From the NCBI RefSeq assembly GCF_014204325.1, contig NZ_JACHKT010000007.1, positions 121,761-185,760 of the forward strand: DNA of 64,000 nucleotides, read 5' to 3'. The translations under genes were made by a program, and so were the position numbers. Below, in pieces: positions 1-8,391 of the stretch (position 1 is the stretch's first letter; each line of letters opens with the position of its first letter). The notes under the pieces are model-generated. The model did no database searches. It was not told the DNA's origin and was given only the letters and a program-made list of their open reading frames with translations. The DNA is from Arcicella rosea (lineage in GTDB: Bacteria; Bacteroidota; Bacteroidia; Cytophagales; Spirosomataceae).

Positions 1-770
1 TCAGCATGAAATTCCATTTCTCTGGACAAACTCATGTAGCTGATGTTCACGATGTCGTAAATCTTCCTTAAAACCCATTGGATTCCTTGGATAATTTTTA
101 ATGAAAGTCCCACAAAAAAAGCAATATAGCTATGCCAACTTGCGATACTACTTGCTTTAGATTCAAAAGAATCATTCTCGTAAAGTAAGTTGTAAATAAC
201 CTGATTTACGTTATACACATAGCTCCCAACTTTCATCGACCTTTGCGAAAAGTGTCCAAATTCATGAGCCAAAATGGCTTCAAATTCACTCACAGAAACA
301 GCATTTACCAAAGCAACACCGATTTGCAGGTTTTTCTTGATGGGTAAAAACATACTCAGAAAGCTTGAATCATAAAATACAGAAGCATTTACATCGGCAG
401 ATAAATAAATTTTTTTTGGAAAATCGGTCTTTACTTCTCCAACAATTTTCTGGATAAAAGCAAAAAGCTCAGGCTCTTGCGTAGCCGTGATTTCGACAAG
501 ATGCGAACGGTCAACTACGTTCTTTTTAAAGATAAACTTTCCTAAAAAGAAAAGTACTAAAATGCCCATCGCAAGCAAACCTACTCCAACTAAAATGGTA
601 AGTAGAGTCGGTTTTAACATGATAATCGCAAAGCCACCATAAGCACAAATAATGGTGAAAATGACAGCTAAAACAATAAGAGCGAGATAAGTAACAATAA
701 ATAGACAAATAGATAAAATTGCCTTGATAGTCATTTTCTTGAATGACTCAGAGACGGTGATGGTTTGCAT
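1..770 (-). CDS. M48-family membrane zinc metalloprotease (C-terminus beyond window)
   Basis: I translated this gene directly because it runs off the left edge; 256 residues are visible from an ATG at 770. Two hydrophobic segments lie near residues 16-43 and 50-75. The zinc-binding HEFGH motif is at residues 169-173, in the context EFEAILAHEFGHFSQRSM. This layout of N-terminal membrane anchors followed by HExxH is that of M48 (HtpX/Ste24-like) peptidases, which degrade or process membrane proteins. The downstream glutamate ligand and the C-terminus cannot be seen. The protein resembles the larger M48 proteins of Bacteroidota more than classical HtpX, but that is a family-level impression. The family call is secure; the substrate is unknown. 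Confidence 0.85.
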   Translation of the reverse strand, partial: MQTITVSESFKKMTIKAILSICLFIVTYLALIVLAVIFTIICAYGGFAIIMLKPTLLTILVGVGLLAMGILVLFFLGKFIFKKNVVDRSHLVEITATQEPELFAFIQKIVGEVKTDFPKKIYLSADVNASVFYDSSFLSMFLPIKKNLQIGVALVNAVSVSEFEAILAHEFGHFSQRSMKVGSYVYNVNQVIYNLLYENDSFESKASSIASWHSYIAFFVGLSLKIIQGIQWVLRKIYDIVNISYMSLSREMEFHA

Positions 771-839
771 AGAGTATTGGAGGAAATGTATGGTAGATTT
801 ATCAAATTCAAGGTAAGCGTTGTGATATACAGTGTTTTT

Positions 840-858
840 CACGAGTTGGAAACTCGTG
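840..858. repeat. Short perfect palindrome (stem-loop) between M48 and cytochrome genes
   Basis: CACGAGTT (840-847) and AACTCGTG (851-858) are reverse complements separated by GGA. The hairpin lies just past the end of the haem-binding gene on the minus strand. No U-tract follows on that strand, so a classical intrinsic terminator is doubtful. It could be a processing or mRNA-stability hairpin. Confidence 0.5.
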
Positions 859-865
859 CTACAGT

Positions 866-1375
866 TCATTCAGCCTTTTTTCTTCTTTTCAAAACCAAGC
901 TATCCGCTGGATAATTAGCTTTCAAAGTATCCATTTGAGCTTTTGCCCAGTCGATTAATACTTTCTTTTGTGTTTCACTCAAATTGGCTTCTTTGTGTAA
1001 ACCCAAATAAGTATAGGAAGCCAAAGGCATTTCTCCATCTTCCACCATTTCGATGGTTTCTTCTAATTTATGGTTTTGTACGGCAATGGGTAATTTAGTA
1101 AAAGTAGAAAGGTTTAATTCGTCTTTTCCTTCTTCCACATGATGTGCTAACCACGAAGCCACTGGTTGCACATTTGCATACCACGGATATTCAGTTTTGT
1201 TGCTGTGGCAGTCGTTACACGCTACTTTTAGAATGCCGTTTACTTCATCCGTTACCGCATATTTGGTTGAAATACTGTATGTTTGGTCGTCTGAAAGATT
1301 CCTTTCTGGGCGAATAAATTGAATTAAAGCTAAGAAAGCTACTAATCCAAGTAATACTTTATTTTTCATTTTCAT
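866..1375 (-). CDS. Haem-binding domain protein (c-type cytochrome-like)
   Basis: A 169-residue exported protein. An N-terminal hydrophobic signal or anchor (about residues 5-20) is followed by a CNDCH (CxxCH) haem-attachment motif near residue 54, in the context VACNDCHSNKTEYPWYANVQPV. The following YPWY..VQPV..W...H.EEG.. pattern is characteristic of the Haem_bd domain (PF14376) seen in many Bacteroidota. These small proteins are thought to sit in the periplasm and carry one c-type haem; no enzymatic reaction is established. The start at 1375 gives MKMKNK; a second ATG two codons in is equally usable. The gene is probably monocistronic, with the M48 gene 95 bp downstream. Confidence 0.85.
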   Translation of the reverse strand: MKMKNKVLLGLVAFLALIQFIRPERNLSDDQTYSISTKYAVTDEVNGILKVACNDCHSNKTEYPWYANVQPVASWLAHHVEEGKDELNLSTFTKLPIAVQNHKLEETIEMVEDGEMPLASYTYLGLHKEANLSETQKKVLIDWAKAQMDTLKANYPADSLVLKRRKKAE

Positions 1376-1551
1376 TCAAGTTAAATAATGATTCTAGGAA
1401 TAAATAAAAGAATAGGGCAATAGTAATTAAAAATTGCTTAATTGACAACGATAAATATCATGAGCTATTTAATATATAATGAGTAAAAATAATTATCAGT
1501 ATAATTTTACTTATTAAAGCTTTAAATGTTAATCTATAAACAATTTATACA

Positions 1552-2376
1552 ATGAAACAGAAAGTATTACTCTTAATCCTGATTGGCATTTTAACATCTT
1601 TTTCTCCGAAGAAAATAACTTGGGTTGCCATTGGGGATTCCATTACTTATTTGAACGACCATCCTAAAGAAACAGGTAATAGAATTACAAAAGGCTACAT
1701 GACAGGTGTGGTTGAAAAATTACCTCAATTTGAATACATCAATCAAGGACATAATGGTTGGACATCTGTTCGCATTGCGGAGCAAATAGAAAATCTTGGT
1801 CTTATCAAAGCAGACGTGTATTCTATTTTCTTGGGAACGAATGATTGGTGGGGAGGAAAACCTCTCGGCACTTTTGCTGATTATCAAAATAATACAGGAA
1901 GCACGACGGTTCATGGTGCTTTTCGTATCATTATTAATAAAATTAGAACATTGAATCCAGAAGCAAAGATTGTTTTAATCACCCCCATGCAAAGAGCTGA
2001 TTTTGTTTACATAGCCAATCCGAAAAATAATGCTTATGGTTCTTACAGAGAGAAAAAGGGACAACTTTTATCACAATTTGCAGAAGCCATTAAAGCCATA
2101 GGCAAATACGAAAATATCAAAGTGGTTGACTTGTACAATCAGAAAAAACTGAAAGTTGAAAAGCTTGTCTATTTCAAACGTCTTAAAGATACCCTCACAG
2201 GCGAATACAAAAATTATACTTATCCATCATTTATTGATGTTCATTACAATCCAGCAACAGACGAATATCCATATCCACTAGAATCTATCAATATGACTTA
2301 TGATGGTTTACATCCTTCCGATAAAGGCTATGAAGTAATTACTAAACAATTAGTAAAAGTGATGAAAAAGTTTTGA
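1552..2376 (+). CDS. Exported SGNH/GDSL-type esterase
   Basis: A 274-residue protein with an N-terminal signal sequence (about residues 1-18). SGNH block I is GDSITY with the nucleophile near Ser30, the block II glycine is in INQGHNGW, block III is LGTNDWW, and the block V Asp/His dyad is in YDGLHPSDKGY near the C-terminus. All four blocks are intact, so it should be an active serine esterase or acetyl-esterase. In PUL-rich Bacteroidota such enzymes often deacetylate plant polysaccharides. It sits convergent to the galactan PUL, so a role on acetylated pectin side chains is possible but is inference only. Confidence 0.85.
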   Translation: MKQKVLLLILIGILTSFSPKKITWVAIGDSITYLNDHPKETGNRITKGYMTGVVEKLPQFEYINQGHNGWTSVRIAEQIENLGLIKADVYSIFLGTNDWWGGKPLGTFADYQNNTGSTTVHGAFRIIINKIRTLNPEAKIVLITPMQRADFVYIANPKNNAYGSYREKKGQLLSQFAEAIKAIGKYENIKVVDLYNQKKLKVEKLVYFKRLKDTLTGEYKNYTYPSFIDVHYNPATDEYPYPLESINMTYDGLHPSDKGYEVITKQLVKVMKKF

Positions 2377-2475
2377 TTTTTGATTGATTTTCTTTCCATT
2401 TCTTTTTGAGAAAAAGATTTATAATTATGATTATGTTAAATAATATAATTAAAAAGTTATCAAAAATAAATACAA

Positions 2476-2528
2476 AAAAGCTCTTTGAATATTTTAGGAT
2501 TGATTCCCAAAACATTCAAGGAGCTTTT
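2476..2528. terminator. Bidirectional hairpin between convergent SGNH hydrolase and GH2-GH53 genes
   Basis: Arms 2476-2495 and 2509-2528 are inverted repeats of 20 bp with two mismatches. Each ends in an A-tract or T-tract (AAAAGCTC...GAGCTTTT), so the hairpin is followed by U residues on both strands. It lies between two convergent stop codons, as expected for a shared intrinsic terminator. Confidence 0.8.
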
Positions 2529-2563
2529 AATTTCAAATTATAATTGGTGGTTAGGCTTTAAGT

Positions 2564-5500
2564 TTATTTAACTAAAAACTGCTTAGAAAGTTCATCGTAA
2601 ATGCCTAGAAATTTGTTCGATTTACCATCTTTTTCAAAGAAAGCTTCCCAAGTACTGAGCGGTTCCCAAATACAAGTGCCTTTTCCTTTGCCATTGGGTA
2701 AATTGAAAGCAACCGCATTCACATCGTCTTTTAACTGAGAGTATTCTACTACGATGACGTCTTTGTTATAACGCTGAATAAGATTGCTGAGATTATCTCT
2801 TAAATCGTCCGTTGTTCCGTGCCATTTTGGATAATAAGATTCGCCAATTACGTCAAAATGTACGCCTCTTGCCAACATCGCATCAATAAAATTCACGGAT
2901 TCATGGTTTTGTCCGCCCAAAGCTACGTGTAACATCATGGTTATTGTTGGGTCAACAGATTTTACAGCCGCAGTTCCTGCATTTAGTAATTGTGCTAATT
3001 CATCCAAATTTTTCACACTGCCATCTGGCCAAACGATACCATGATTGATTTCGTTGCCAATCTGCACCATATCTGGCATAGTTCCTTGATTTTTCAAAGC
3101 TTGCATTACTTGTTGGGTATATTCAAACAAAGATTTTTTCAAATCTGTGAACGCTAAACCAGACCAAGCTTTGGGTTTGTATTGCTTGCCTGGATCTGCC
3201 CAAGTATCGCTGTAATGGAAATCAAGCAAGAGTTTTAAACCTGCTTCTTTTACTCTTTTTGCCATTTTTTTGGTTTGCTCCAAATCACAAAAGCCTTTTT
3301 GTGGTGAGTATCCATCTACATCGGCAGGATTGTGGAAAATACGTAAACGAACGTAATTGAAACCATGATCTTTCAAAATCTGGATGGCATCTTTTTCAAT
3401 TCCTTTGTCAGAAAACTTGATGTTTTTTGCTTCTAATTCAGGTAAAAATGAAATGTCTGCCCCTATCATTTTATCGACTGGACGAGCTTTTGCGGCTTCT
3501 CCTTTCAATTCATAGCTTTTATCAATCGTAATTTTAGTCGTATTTTCTGGAGCAATCGTCATAATATCTGTTGAACCTGTATAAAGTCCTGCGGCTGTTG
3601 CTTCAAATTTTATCAAATCTGGCTTTGTGCCTGCCTGCACAATTACCTGACATTTTCCATTGAATAAAGCTCTTTGCCAAGCACCATCCACACATTTATC
3701 GGGTTCGTGGCTACTTGGGTCACCATTGCCAACACCGATAATTTTTGCATCTCCTTTGATTGAAAATTTAATCATATTATCCGCATTGGGTACTTCCCTC
3801 CCATCTTTATCTATCACGCTGATATTGATTATACTTACATCATTTCCATCAGCCAAAGTAGTGGTTTTATATGGCGTAACGACTACTTCCACTGGGTTTG
3901 AAGTTGTCTCAACTTTTGCCCTTAGTTTTCTACCTTTTTTATAAGCAATGGCTTCTAATTTTCCTGCTTGATAATTTACAGCCCATTGCAAATGTCCGTT
4001 TCTTGGCATTTCTTTTTTACCTAAACTTTTGCCATTCAAGAATAACTCTACGTCATCGGCATTGCTGTTTACCCAAACATCAATCGGCTGACCTTCTTTT
4101 CCTTGCCAGTTCCAATGCGGACTGATGTGAAGTATATCTTTGTCGGTCCACCAGCTTTGATAATAATAATAGATGTTTTTAGGAAAACCGCAAACGTCCA
4201 TTACGCCAAAATGAGAATTGACATTTGGCCAACGATAAGGCGTTGGTTCACCACGGTAATCGAAGCCTGTCCAAATAAAACCGCCTAACCAAAAATCATT
4301 CGTAGCCGCCAATTTCCACCATTCTTCTGCCGTACTTGCCCACCACGGAGCAGTAATATCTTGGTCTGGCACATAAGCTCTGATAGTATCTTTTTCATAA
4401 ATTCCTCTGGTCGTTAAAGTACTTCCCATTTCTGTTCCGATAATGGGTTGATTCGGGTGCTCTTTATGATAATCGGCTACGCCAAATTGACGATAATTAA
4501 ATCCTCTTACAGGAATTACTTCGTTTACGCCATGAAAAACATTGGCTAAATCGGCAGCATAAGTACAAGTACGAGTTGGGTCTAATTGCTTTTGTTTTTC
4601 GATGAGCGTCAGAGCGATTCTTTTGCCAAAAGTATTGGTTTGAATGCCTCCTTCTTCATTTCCGATACTCCACATAAAAATTGAGGCATGGTTTCGGTCA
4701 CGTTTGATAAGGCGTTCAAATTGAGTGATGTATTCTGTACCGCTGTTGAGTAAACGCTGTTCGTCCATTACCAACATTCCCAAACTATCGCAAGCCGCTA
4801 ATAATTCTGGCGTTGGGGCATTGTGACTGGTTCGGTAAGCATTTGAACCCATATTTTTCAATAAACTGATGCGATAATATTGCAAATAATCAGGTAAAGC
4901 ACTTCCCAAGCCTGCGTGGTCTTGGTGATTGTTTGTTCCCAGAATTTTCACATATTTCCCATTCAAGAAAACGCCATTACTTTTTACTTCGATGGTTCTG
5001 ATGCCAAATTTAAAGCTTTGTTTATCAATAATTTGACCATTCGATTTCAGTTCAACCAATACTTTATACAAGTATGGGTCTTCCAAATTCCAAAGTCTTG
5101 GATTGTTGACGATAAAACTCTGTTTGGTCGTTTTTTCTTCTAAAGCATTTTGATTTAAAGCCTGTTCAGCAGATTTTCCTACGATTTTTCCAGTCCTATC
5201 AAGCAAATACGAAGTAAGAGTATAATTGGCTGAGGCAAAATTTTCATTACTGACAGAAGTTTCAATATTGATTGTCGCTTTATTGTCTTGAATTTTCGCA
5301 TGAGCAAAAATTCCGTCGGTATTGATGTGCAAATTTGAATATTTATTCAACCAAACGTGACGATAAATGCCTGCACCTTCATAAAACCAACCTTCATACT
5401 GCGAAGCATCCGCCCGAACGACAATGACATTTTCACGTTTGAAATTAATAAAATCAGTAATATCGTAAGCGACACCCAAATAACCACTTTTGTTATTTCC

Positions 5501-5974
5501 TAAGTAAAAACCATTTATCCAAATGTTAGCATCTCTGAAAATTCCATCAAATTGAATTTGGAAACGACTGCCAGAATCAGCTGGAGCTACTTTGAAGTTT
5601 TTTCTGTACCAACCCACCGAAGTTTCTGGAAATAAACCGCCCACAGGTTTAAAACCGTGTGCCTCAACATTCAAATCTTCTGATTTTACAAAAGGTAAAT
5701 CAGCTACCCAATCGTGTGGAAGGTTTACTTTTTCCCATTTTTCATCTTTAAACTTTGGCTCAATCGCAGAATTTTCAGCAATTCCAGACTTTACAAAAGC
5801 CTTTGTAATGCTATAATTAAAGTCTTTTTCAGGATTAGAAGTATGTCCAAAATGAAATTTCCAATCTTTATCAAAATTAATTCTTTGCCTATTTGTGATT
5901 TGTGAAAACGATAAAACAGAGGACAAGCATAACAGAAAAATTCCTGTTAAAAAGGTACATTTATGATTTTGCAT
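2564..5974 (-). CDS. GH2 beta-galactosidase fused to a GH53 endo-beta-1,4-galactanase
   Basis: A 1136-residue protein with a signal peptide (residues 1-25). Residues about 30-800 form a complete GH2 enzyme: jelly-roll sugar-binding domain, Ig-like domain, TIM barrel, and C-terminal DUF4982/Ig-like domains. The acid/base Glu440 is in MWSIGNEEGG and the nucleophile Glu515 in PIIGTEMGS. Residues about 836-1136 are a second catalytic domain of family GH53, with LDFHYSDTWADPGKQ, acid/base Glu975 in VQIGNE and nucleophile Glu1077 in VIVVEYS. Both active sites look intact. An endo-acting GH53 would cut beta-1,4-galactan and the linked GH2 would release galactose. It is the last gene of the PUL, 130 bp after the GH53 gene, with a strong hairpin between them. 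Having both activities on one chain is the odd feature. Confidence 0.93.
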   Translation of the reverse strand: MQNHKCTFLTGIFLLCLSSVLSFSQITNRQRINFDKDWKFHFGHTSNPEKDFNYSITKAFVKSGIAENSAIEPKFKDEKWEKVNLPHDWVADLPFVKSEDLNVEAHGFKPVGGLFPETSVGWYRKNFKVAPADSGSRFQIQFDGIFRDANIWINGFYLGNNKSGYLGVAYDITDFINFKRENVIVVRADASQYEGWFYEGAGIYRHVWLNKYSNLHINTDGIFAHAKIQDNKATINIETSVSNENFASANYTLTSYLLDRTGKIVGKSAEQALNQNALEEKTTKQSFIVNNPRLWNLEDPYLYKVLVELKSNGQIIDKQSFKFGIRTIEVKSNGVFLNGKYVKILGTNNHQDHAGLGSALPDYLQYYRISLLKNMGSNAYRTSHNAPTPELLAACDSLGMLVMDEQRLLNSGTEYITQFERLIKRDRNHASIFMWSIGNEEGGIQTNTFGKRIALTLIEKQKQLDPTRTCTYAADLANVFHGVNEVIPVRGFNYRQFGVADYHKEHPNQPIIGTEMGSTLTTRGIYEKDTIRAYVPDQDITAPWWASTAEEWWKLAATNDFWLGGFIWTGFDYRGEPTPYRWPNVNSHFGVMDVCGFPKNIYYYYQSWWTDKDILHISPHWNWQGKEGQPIDVWVNSNADDVELFLNGKSLGKKEMPRNGHLQWAVNYQAGKLEAIAYKKGRKLRAKVETTSNPVEVVVTPYKTTTLADGNDVSIINISVIDKDGREVPNADNMIKFSIKGDAKIIGVGNGDPSSHEPDKCVDGAWQRALFNGKCQVIVQAGTKPDLIKFEATAAGLYTGSTDIMTIAPENTTKITIDKSYELKGEAAKARPVDKMIGADISFLPELEAKNIKFSDKGIEKDAIQILKDHGFNYVRLRIFHNPADVDGYSPQKGFCDLEQTKKMAKRVKEAGLKLLLDFHYSDTWADPGKQYKPKAWSGLAFTDLKKSLFEYTQQVMQALKNQGTMPDMVQIGNEINHGIVWPDGSVKNLDELAQLLNAGTAAVKSVDPTITMMLHVALGGQNHESVNFIDAMLARGVHFDVIGESYYPKWHGTTDDLRDNLSNLIQRYNKDVIVVEYSQLKDDVNAVAFNLPNGKGKGTCIWEPLSTWEAFFEKDGKSNKFLGIYDELSKQFLVK

Positions 5975-6003
5975 AATTATTTAAAAGTAAGAAATTGTTA
6001 AAA

Positions 6004-6033
6004 AAATTTCCTCTGAGGAATCAGAGGAAATTT
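6004..6033 (-). terminator. Strong hairpin with U-tract between GH53 and GH2-GH53 genes (terminator or attenuator)
   Basis: AAATTTCCTCTGA (6004-6016) and TCAGAGGAAATTT (6021-6033) form a perfect 13-bp stem with a 4-nt loop. On the minus strand the stem is followed by a run of U, the form of a rho-independent terminator. It lies only 30 nt before the start of the fusion gene at 5974, leaving almost no room for a separate promoter. Partial read-through is therefore likely. Confidence 0.8.
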
Positions 6034-6104
6034 AAGTAAACAAGTATTCCGCATACTCATTTACGATTAACAAAAATGATTTTCAACCCAAAAAACATTT
6101 TCAA

Positions 6105-7145
6105 TTAAGGCAAGAAAGCATCCATAGCTACCGTCGGTTTTCCCGAATTATCGAACGCTCCTAAAGTATAGCCAACCCAATTATAAGCTTGTGGCTCCCA
6201 GTACAATACGCCCAAGCCTTTTTCATTGCTGAGTGATTTGGTTTTGGCAATAATATCGCTGACAAACAATTTACATTCTGCGGCACTGTCCCACGGCATT
6301 CCAACTTCTACAATCATTACTTCTTTGTTGTAGCGTGTTATCATGTCGTTCATGTTCGTTAAACATTGCTGATTTACTTTCGCCCAACCGCCTGTCGCAT
6401 AATCTGGTGCGAAAGTTGGGTACAGTGACATTCCGATTACATCATACTTTGCTCCATTAGTTTTTAGTCCGTCGAACATCCATCTAAACAATTGATTATC
6501 ATAGCCATTAGAAATATGAACGATTACTTTTGCTGTGGGGAAAACAGCTTTAACAGCATCATAACCAGCATTAATCATTTGGGCAAAATTACTCATATTT
6601 GTTGACGCTCTTCCTGTTGGCCAAAGCATTCCATCATTGGTTTCGTTGCCTACTTGTACCCATTCTGGCGTAATGCCATTTTTCTTGAGTTCTGTCAAAA
6701 CCTCCGTTGTATGTGTTCCAATGGCTGATTTCAAGCCTGCTAAATCCAAATTATTCCAAGCCGCAGGTTTGGTTTGTTTGCCAGGGTCGGCCCAATTATC
6801 GCTATAATGAAAATCAATCATGATTCTGAAACCTAAGCTTTTAGCACGTAAAGCTTTCACCACTACATCGGCAGTGTTATTATAAGCAGGCGAAGGATTT
6901 ACCCAAACTCTCAAACGAATAGAGTTCATGCCCAAAGCCTTCATTAGGGCAAAACACTCTGTTTCTTTACCCGATTTATCGTAGAATTTTCTTCCTGAAG
7001 CTTCCATTTCAGTTATCCAACTGATGTCTGCACCTTTCGCAAAGTTTGAAACGGGCGGTTCTACAACAGGTTTTACTACTTCTGGAGTATTGCTACAAGA
7101 CAATAACAAAAGTGAAAAGGCAATAAAATTGATGATTTTGTTCAT
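6105..7145 (-). CDS. GH53 endo-beta-1,4-galactanase, surface/periplasmic lipoprotein
   Basis: A 346-residue lipoprotein: signal sequence with lipobox LLLSC, lipidated Cys near residue 17. The remainder is one GH53 (beta/alpha)8 domain with IDFHYSDNWADPGKQ, acid/base Glu168 (WVQVGNE) and nucleophile Glu280 (VMIVEVG). GH53 enzymes hydrolyse internal beta-1,4-galactosyl bonds in type I (arabino)galactan side chains of pectin. The start lies 2 bp after the stop of the SusE-like gene, so the two are certainly cotranscribed. Its position beside the glycan-binding lipoprotein suggests it works at the cell surface to make oligosaccharides for the SusC/SusD importer. Confidence 0.95.
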   Translation of the reverse strand: MNKIINFIAFSLLLLSCSNTPEVVKPVVEPPVSNFAKGADISWITEMEASGRKFYDKSGKETECFALMKALGMNSIRLRVWVNPSPAYNNTADVVVKALRAKSLGFRIMIDFHYSDNWADPGKQTKPAAWNNLDLAGLKSAIGTHTTEVLTELKKNGITPEWVQVGNETNDGMLWPTGRASTNMSNFAQMINAGYDAVKAVFPTAKVIVHISNGYDNQLFRWMFDGLKTNGAKYDVIGMSLYPTFAPDYATGGWAKVNQQCLTNMNDMITRYNKEVMIVEVGMPWDSAAECKLFVSDIIAKTKSLSNEKGLGVLYWEPQAYNWVGYTLGAFDNSGKPTVAMDAFLP

Positions 7146-7147
7146 AT

Positions 7148-8203
7148 TTATTCGATGGTATAAGTATAATTTCCTGCTTTTAAATCTAAAGTAATGGTAC
7201 GTGTTCCTGCTAAATTAGCTGGAATAATAATGTTATCGCCATCATATTCCAAACTTAAATCTGATCCAGTATCACCCATATTAATTGCCCAAGCACCGTT
7301 GGCTCTGAACTTCAAAGCACCTGCTTTCAAAGTAGTGGTTATTTTCCAAACATTTTTGGTGGCATCGTAAGTCATTTTTACATCATCCGACCAGCCGTTT
7401 GCGGTGGCATCACCAATAATTCCCCAAGTAGTTTTGGTGGCACTCCAAGTATTGTTGTTGGTATTTCCTTTCAATAAATAGAAACCGTCTTCGGGTACAA
7501 ATAAATTCCCGCCTGAGCTACTAAAAGTACCAGTTACATCGCTACCTGTGCTGGTGCTACTTGCCCAGCCATAACTTGTTCCGTTCCAATCTGGCTGACT
7601 GGTGTATTTGAACTGACGAGTTCCGCCTACAATATTGACATAACCTTCGTAAATTCCATTTGAATTTCTTGAAGAAATTTTAGGAGCAGTTGCAGGATTC
7701 CAACCTTGAAAATCGCCTGCTACCCAAAGTGATGGATAATTAATCACAACTAAATAAGGAGTAACCGATAGCATAACAGTATTTGAATAAATATCAGCCA
7801 CAGCATCTGAAATATAAGATTTTACTCTTACTTCTAACTGACCTAAATTATTAGGTTTTAGTCCTTGAATGATTGCTAATTGATTGAAATCAGCCGTAGT
7901 GTACTTTAATTGTAAAGTATTCCCTAAAGTAATTTCTTTAGGAGTAGCAAAGCTGGTTCCCGCTTTAGCAATTTGTAAAGTATAACGTACAGCAGCTTGA
8001 AATCCATAATTTGAACGATTCCAAGAAAATGCAACTGTTGAATCATTCGCACTCAATGCTGTAAGTACATAGCTCGTTTTAGAAGCACTTAGCACTGGAG
8101 ATTCGCCTTGATTGCTCATTACAGTTTTGATTTCGTTGTTTTCACAAGAAAAAATACCCATGCTCAAGAGGCACAATGAAAGTATTTTAAATATATTTTT
8201 CAT
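7148..8203 (-). CDS. SusE/SusF-like surface glycan-binding lipoprotein
   Basis: A 351-residue lipoprotein with lipobox GIFSC (Cys about residue 20). It carries an N-terminal SusE-type Ig-like domain (about 30-145; SASKTSYVLT...FSWNRSNYGF...Y.LQIAKAGT) and two C-terminal carbohydrate-binding modules (about 155-250 and 255-351), seen as repeated WVAGDFQGWNP / WGIIGDATANGW patterns. Proteins of this design capture polysaccharide at the outer membrane next to SusD. It lies between susD and the GH53 gene, as in galactan PULs. It is not enzymatic; by context the predicted ligand is beta-1,4-galactan. Confidence 0.9.
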   Translation of the reverse strand: MKNIFKILSLCLLSMGIFSCENNEIKTVMSNQGESPVLSASKTSYVLTALSANDSTVAFSWNRSNYGFQAAVRYTLQIAKAGTSFATPKEITLGNTLQLKYTTADFNQLAIIQGLKPNNLGQLEVRVKSYISDAVADIYSNTVMLSVTPYLVVINYPSLWVAGDFQGWNPATAPKISSRNSNGIYEGYVNIVGGTRQFKYTSQPDWNGTSYGWASSTSTGSDVTGTFSSSGGNLFVPEDGFYLLKGNTNNNTWSATKTTWGIIGDATANGWSDDVKMTYDATKNVWKITTTLKAGALKFRANGAWAINMGDTGSDLSLEYDGDNIIIPANLAGTRTITLDLKAGNYTYTIE

Positions 8204-8293
8204 GATAGTATATGATTGCTTTAATCGTTGTTCTATACATTTTTAAATCGATAGCCATTCTCAAAGTTCATGTAACTGTTGTGATTCCTAAAT

Positions 8294-8319
8294 TTCCCCT
8301 CTCAAAATAGAAAGGGGAA
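8294..8319 (-). terminator. Stem-loop in the susD-susE spacer (partial terminator or processing site)
   Basis: On the minus strand TTCCCCTTTC and GAGAGGGGAA pair as a 10-bp stem with one G-U pair and a 6-nt loop, about 70 nt after the susD stop. There is no long U-tract. Such spacer hairpins commonly lower expression of genes downstream of susCD; that role here is inference. Confidence 0.5.
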
Positions 8320-8391
8320 TAGTGGTTAGGAGACTCATTACAGTCTGGACATTAATATATATTTAACTTTGAGAGTCAACTAGATGTGTAA

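Noticed and set aside
526..708. 60-codon minus-strand frame as a gene
   Set aside because: It lies in another frame of the M48 protease gene, whose HEFGH-bearing frame runs through the same bases from 770.
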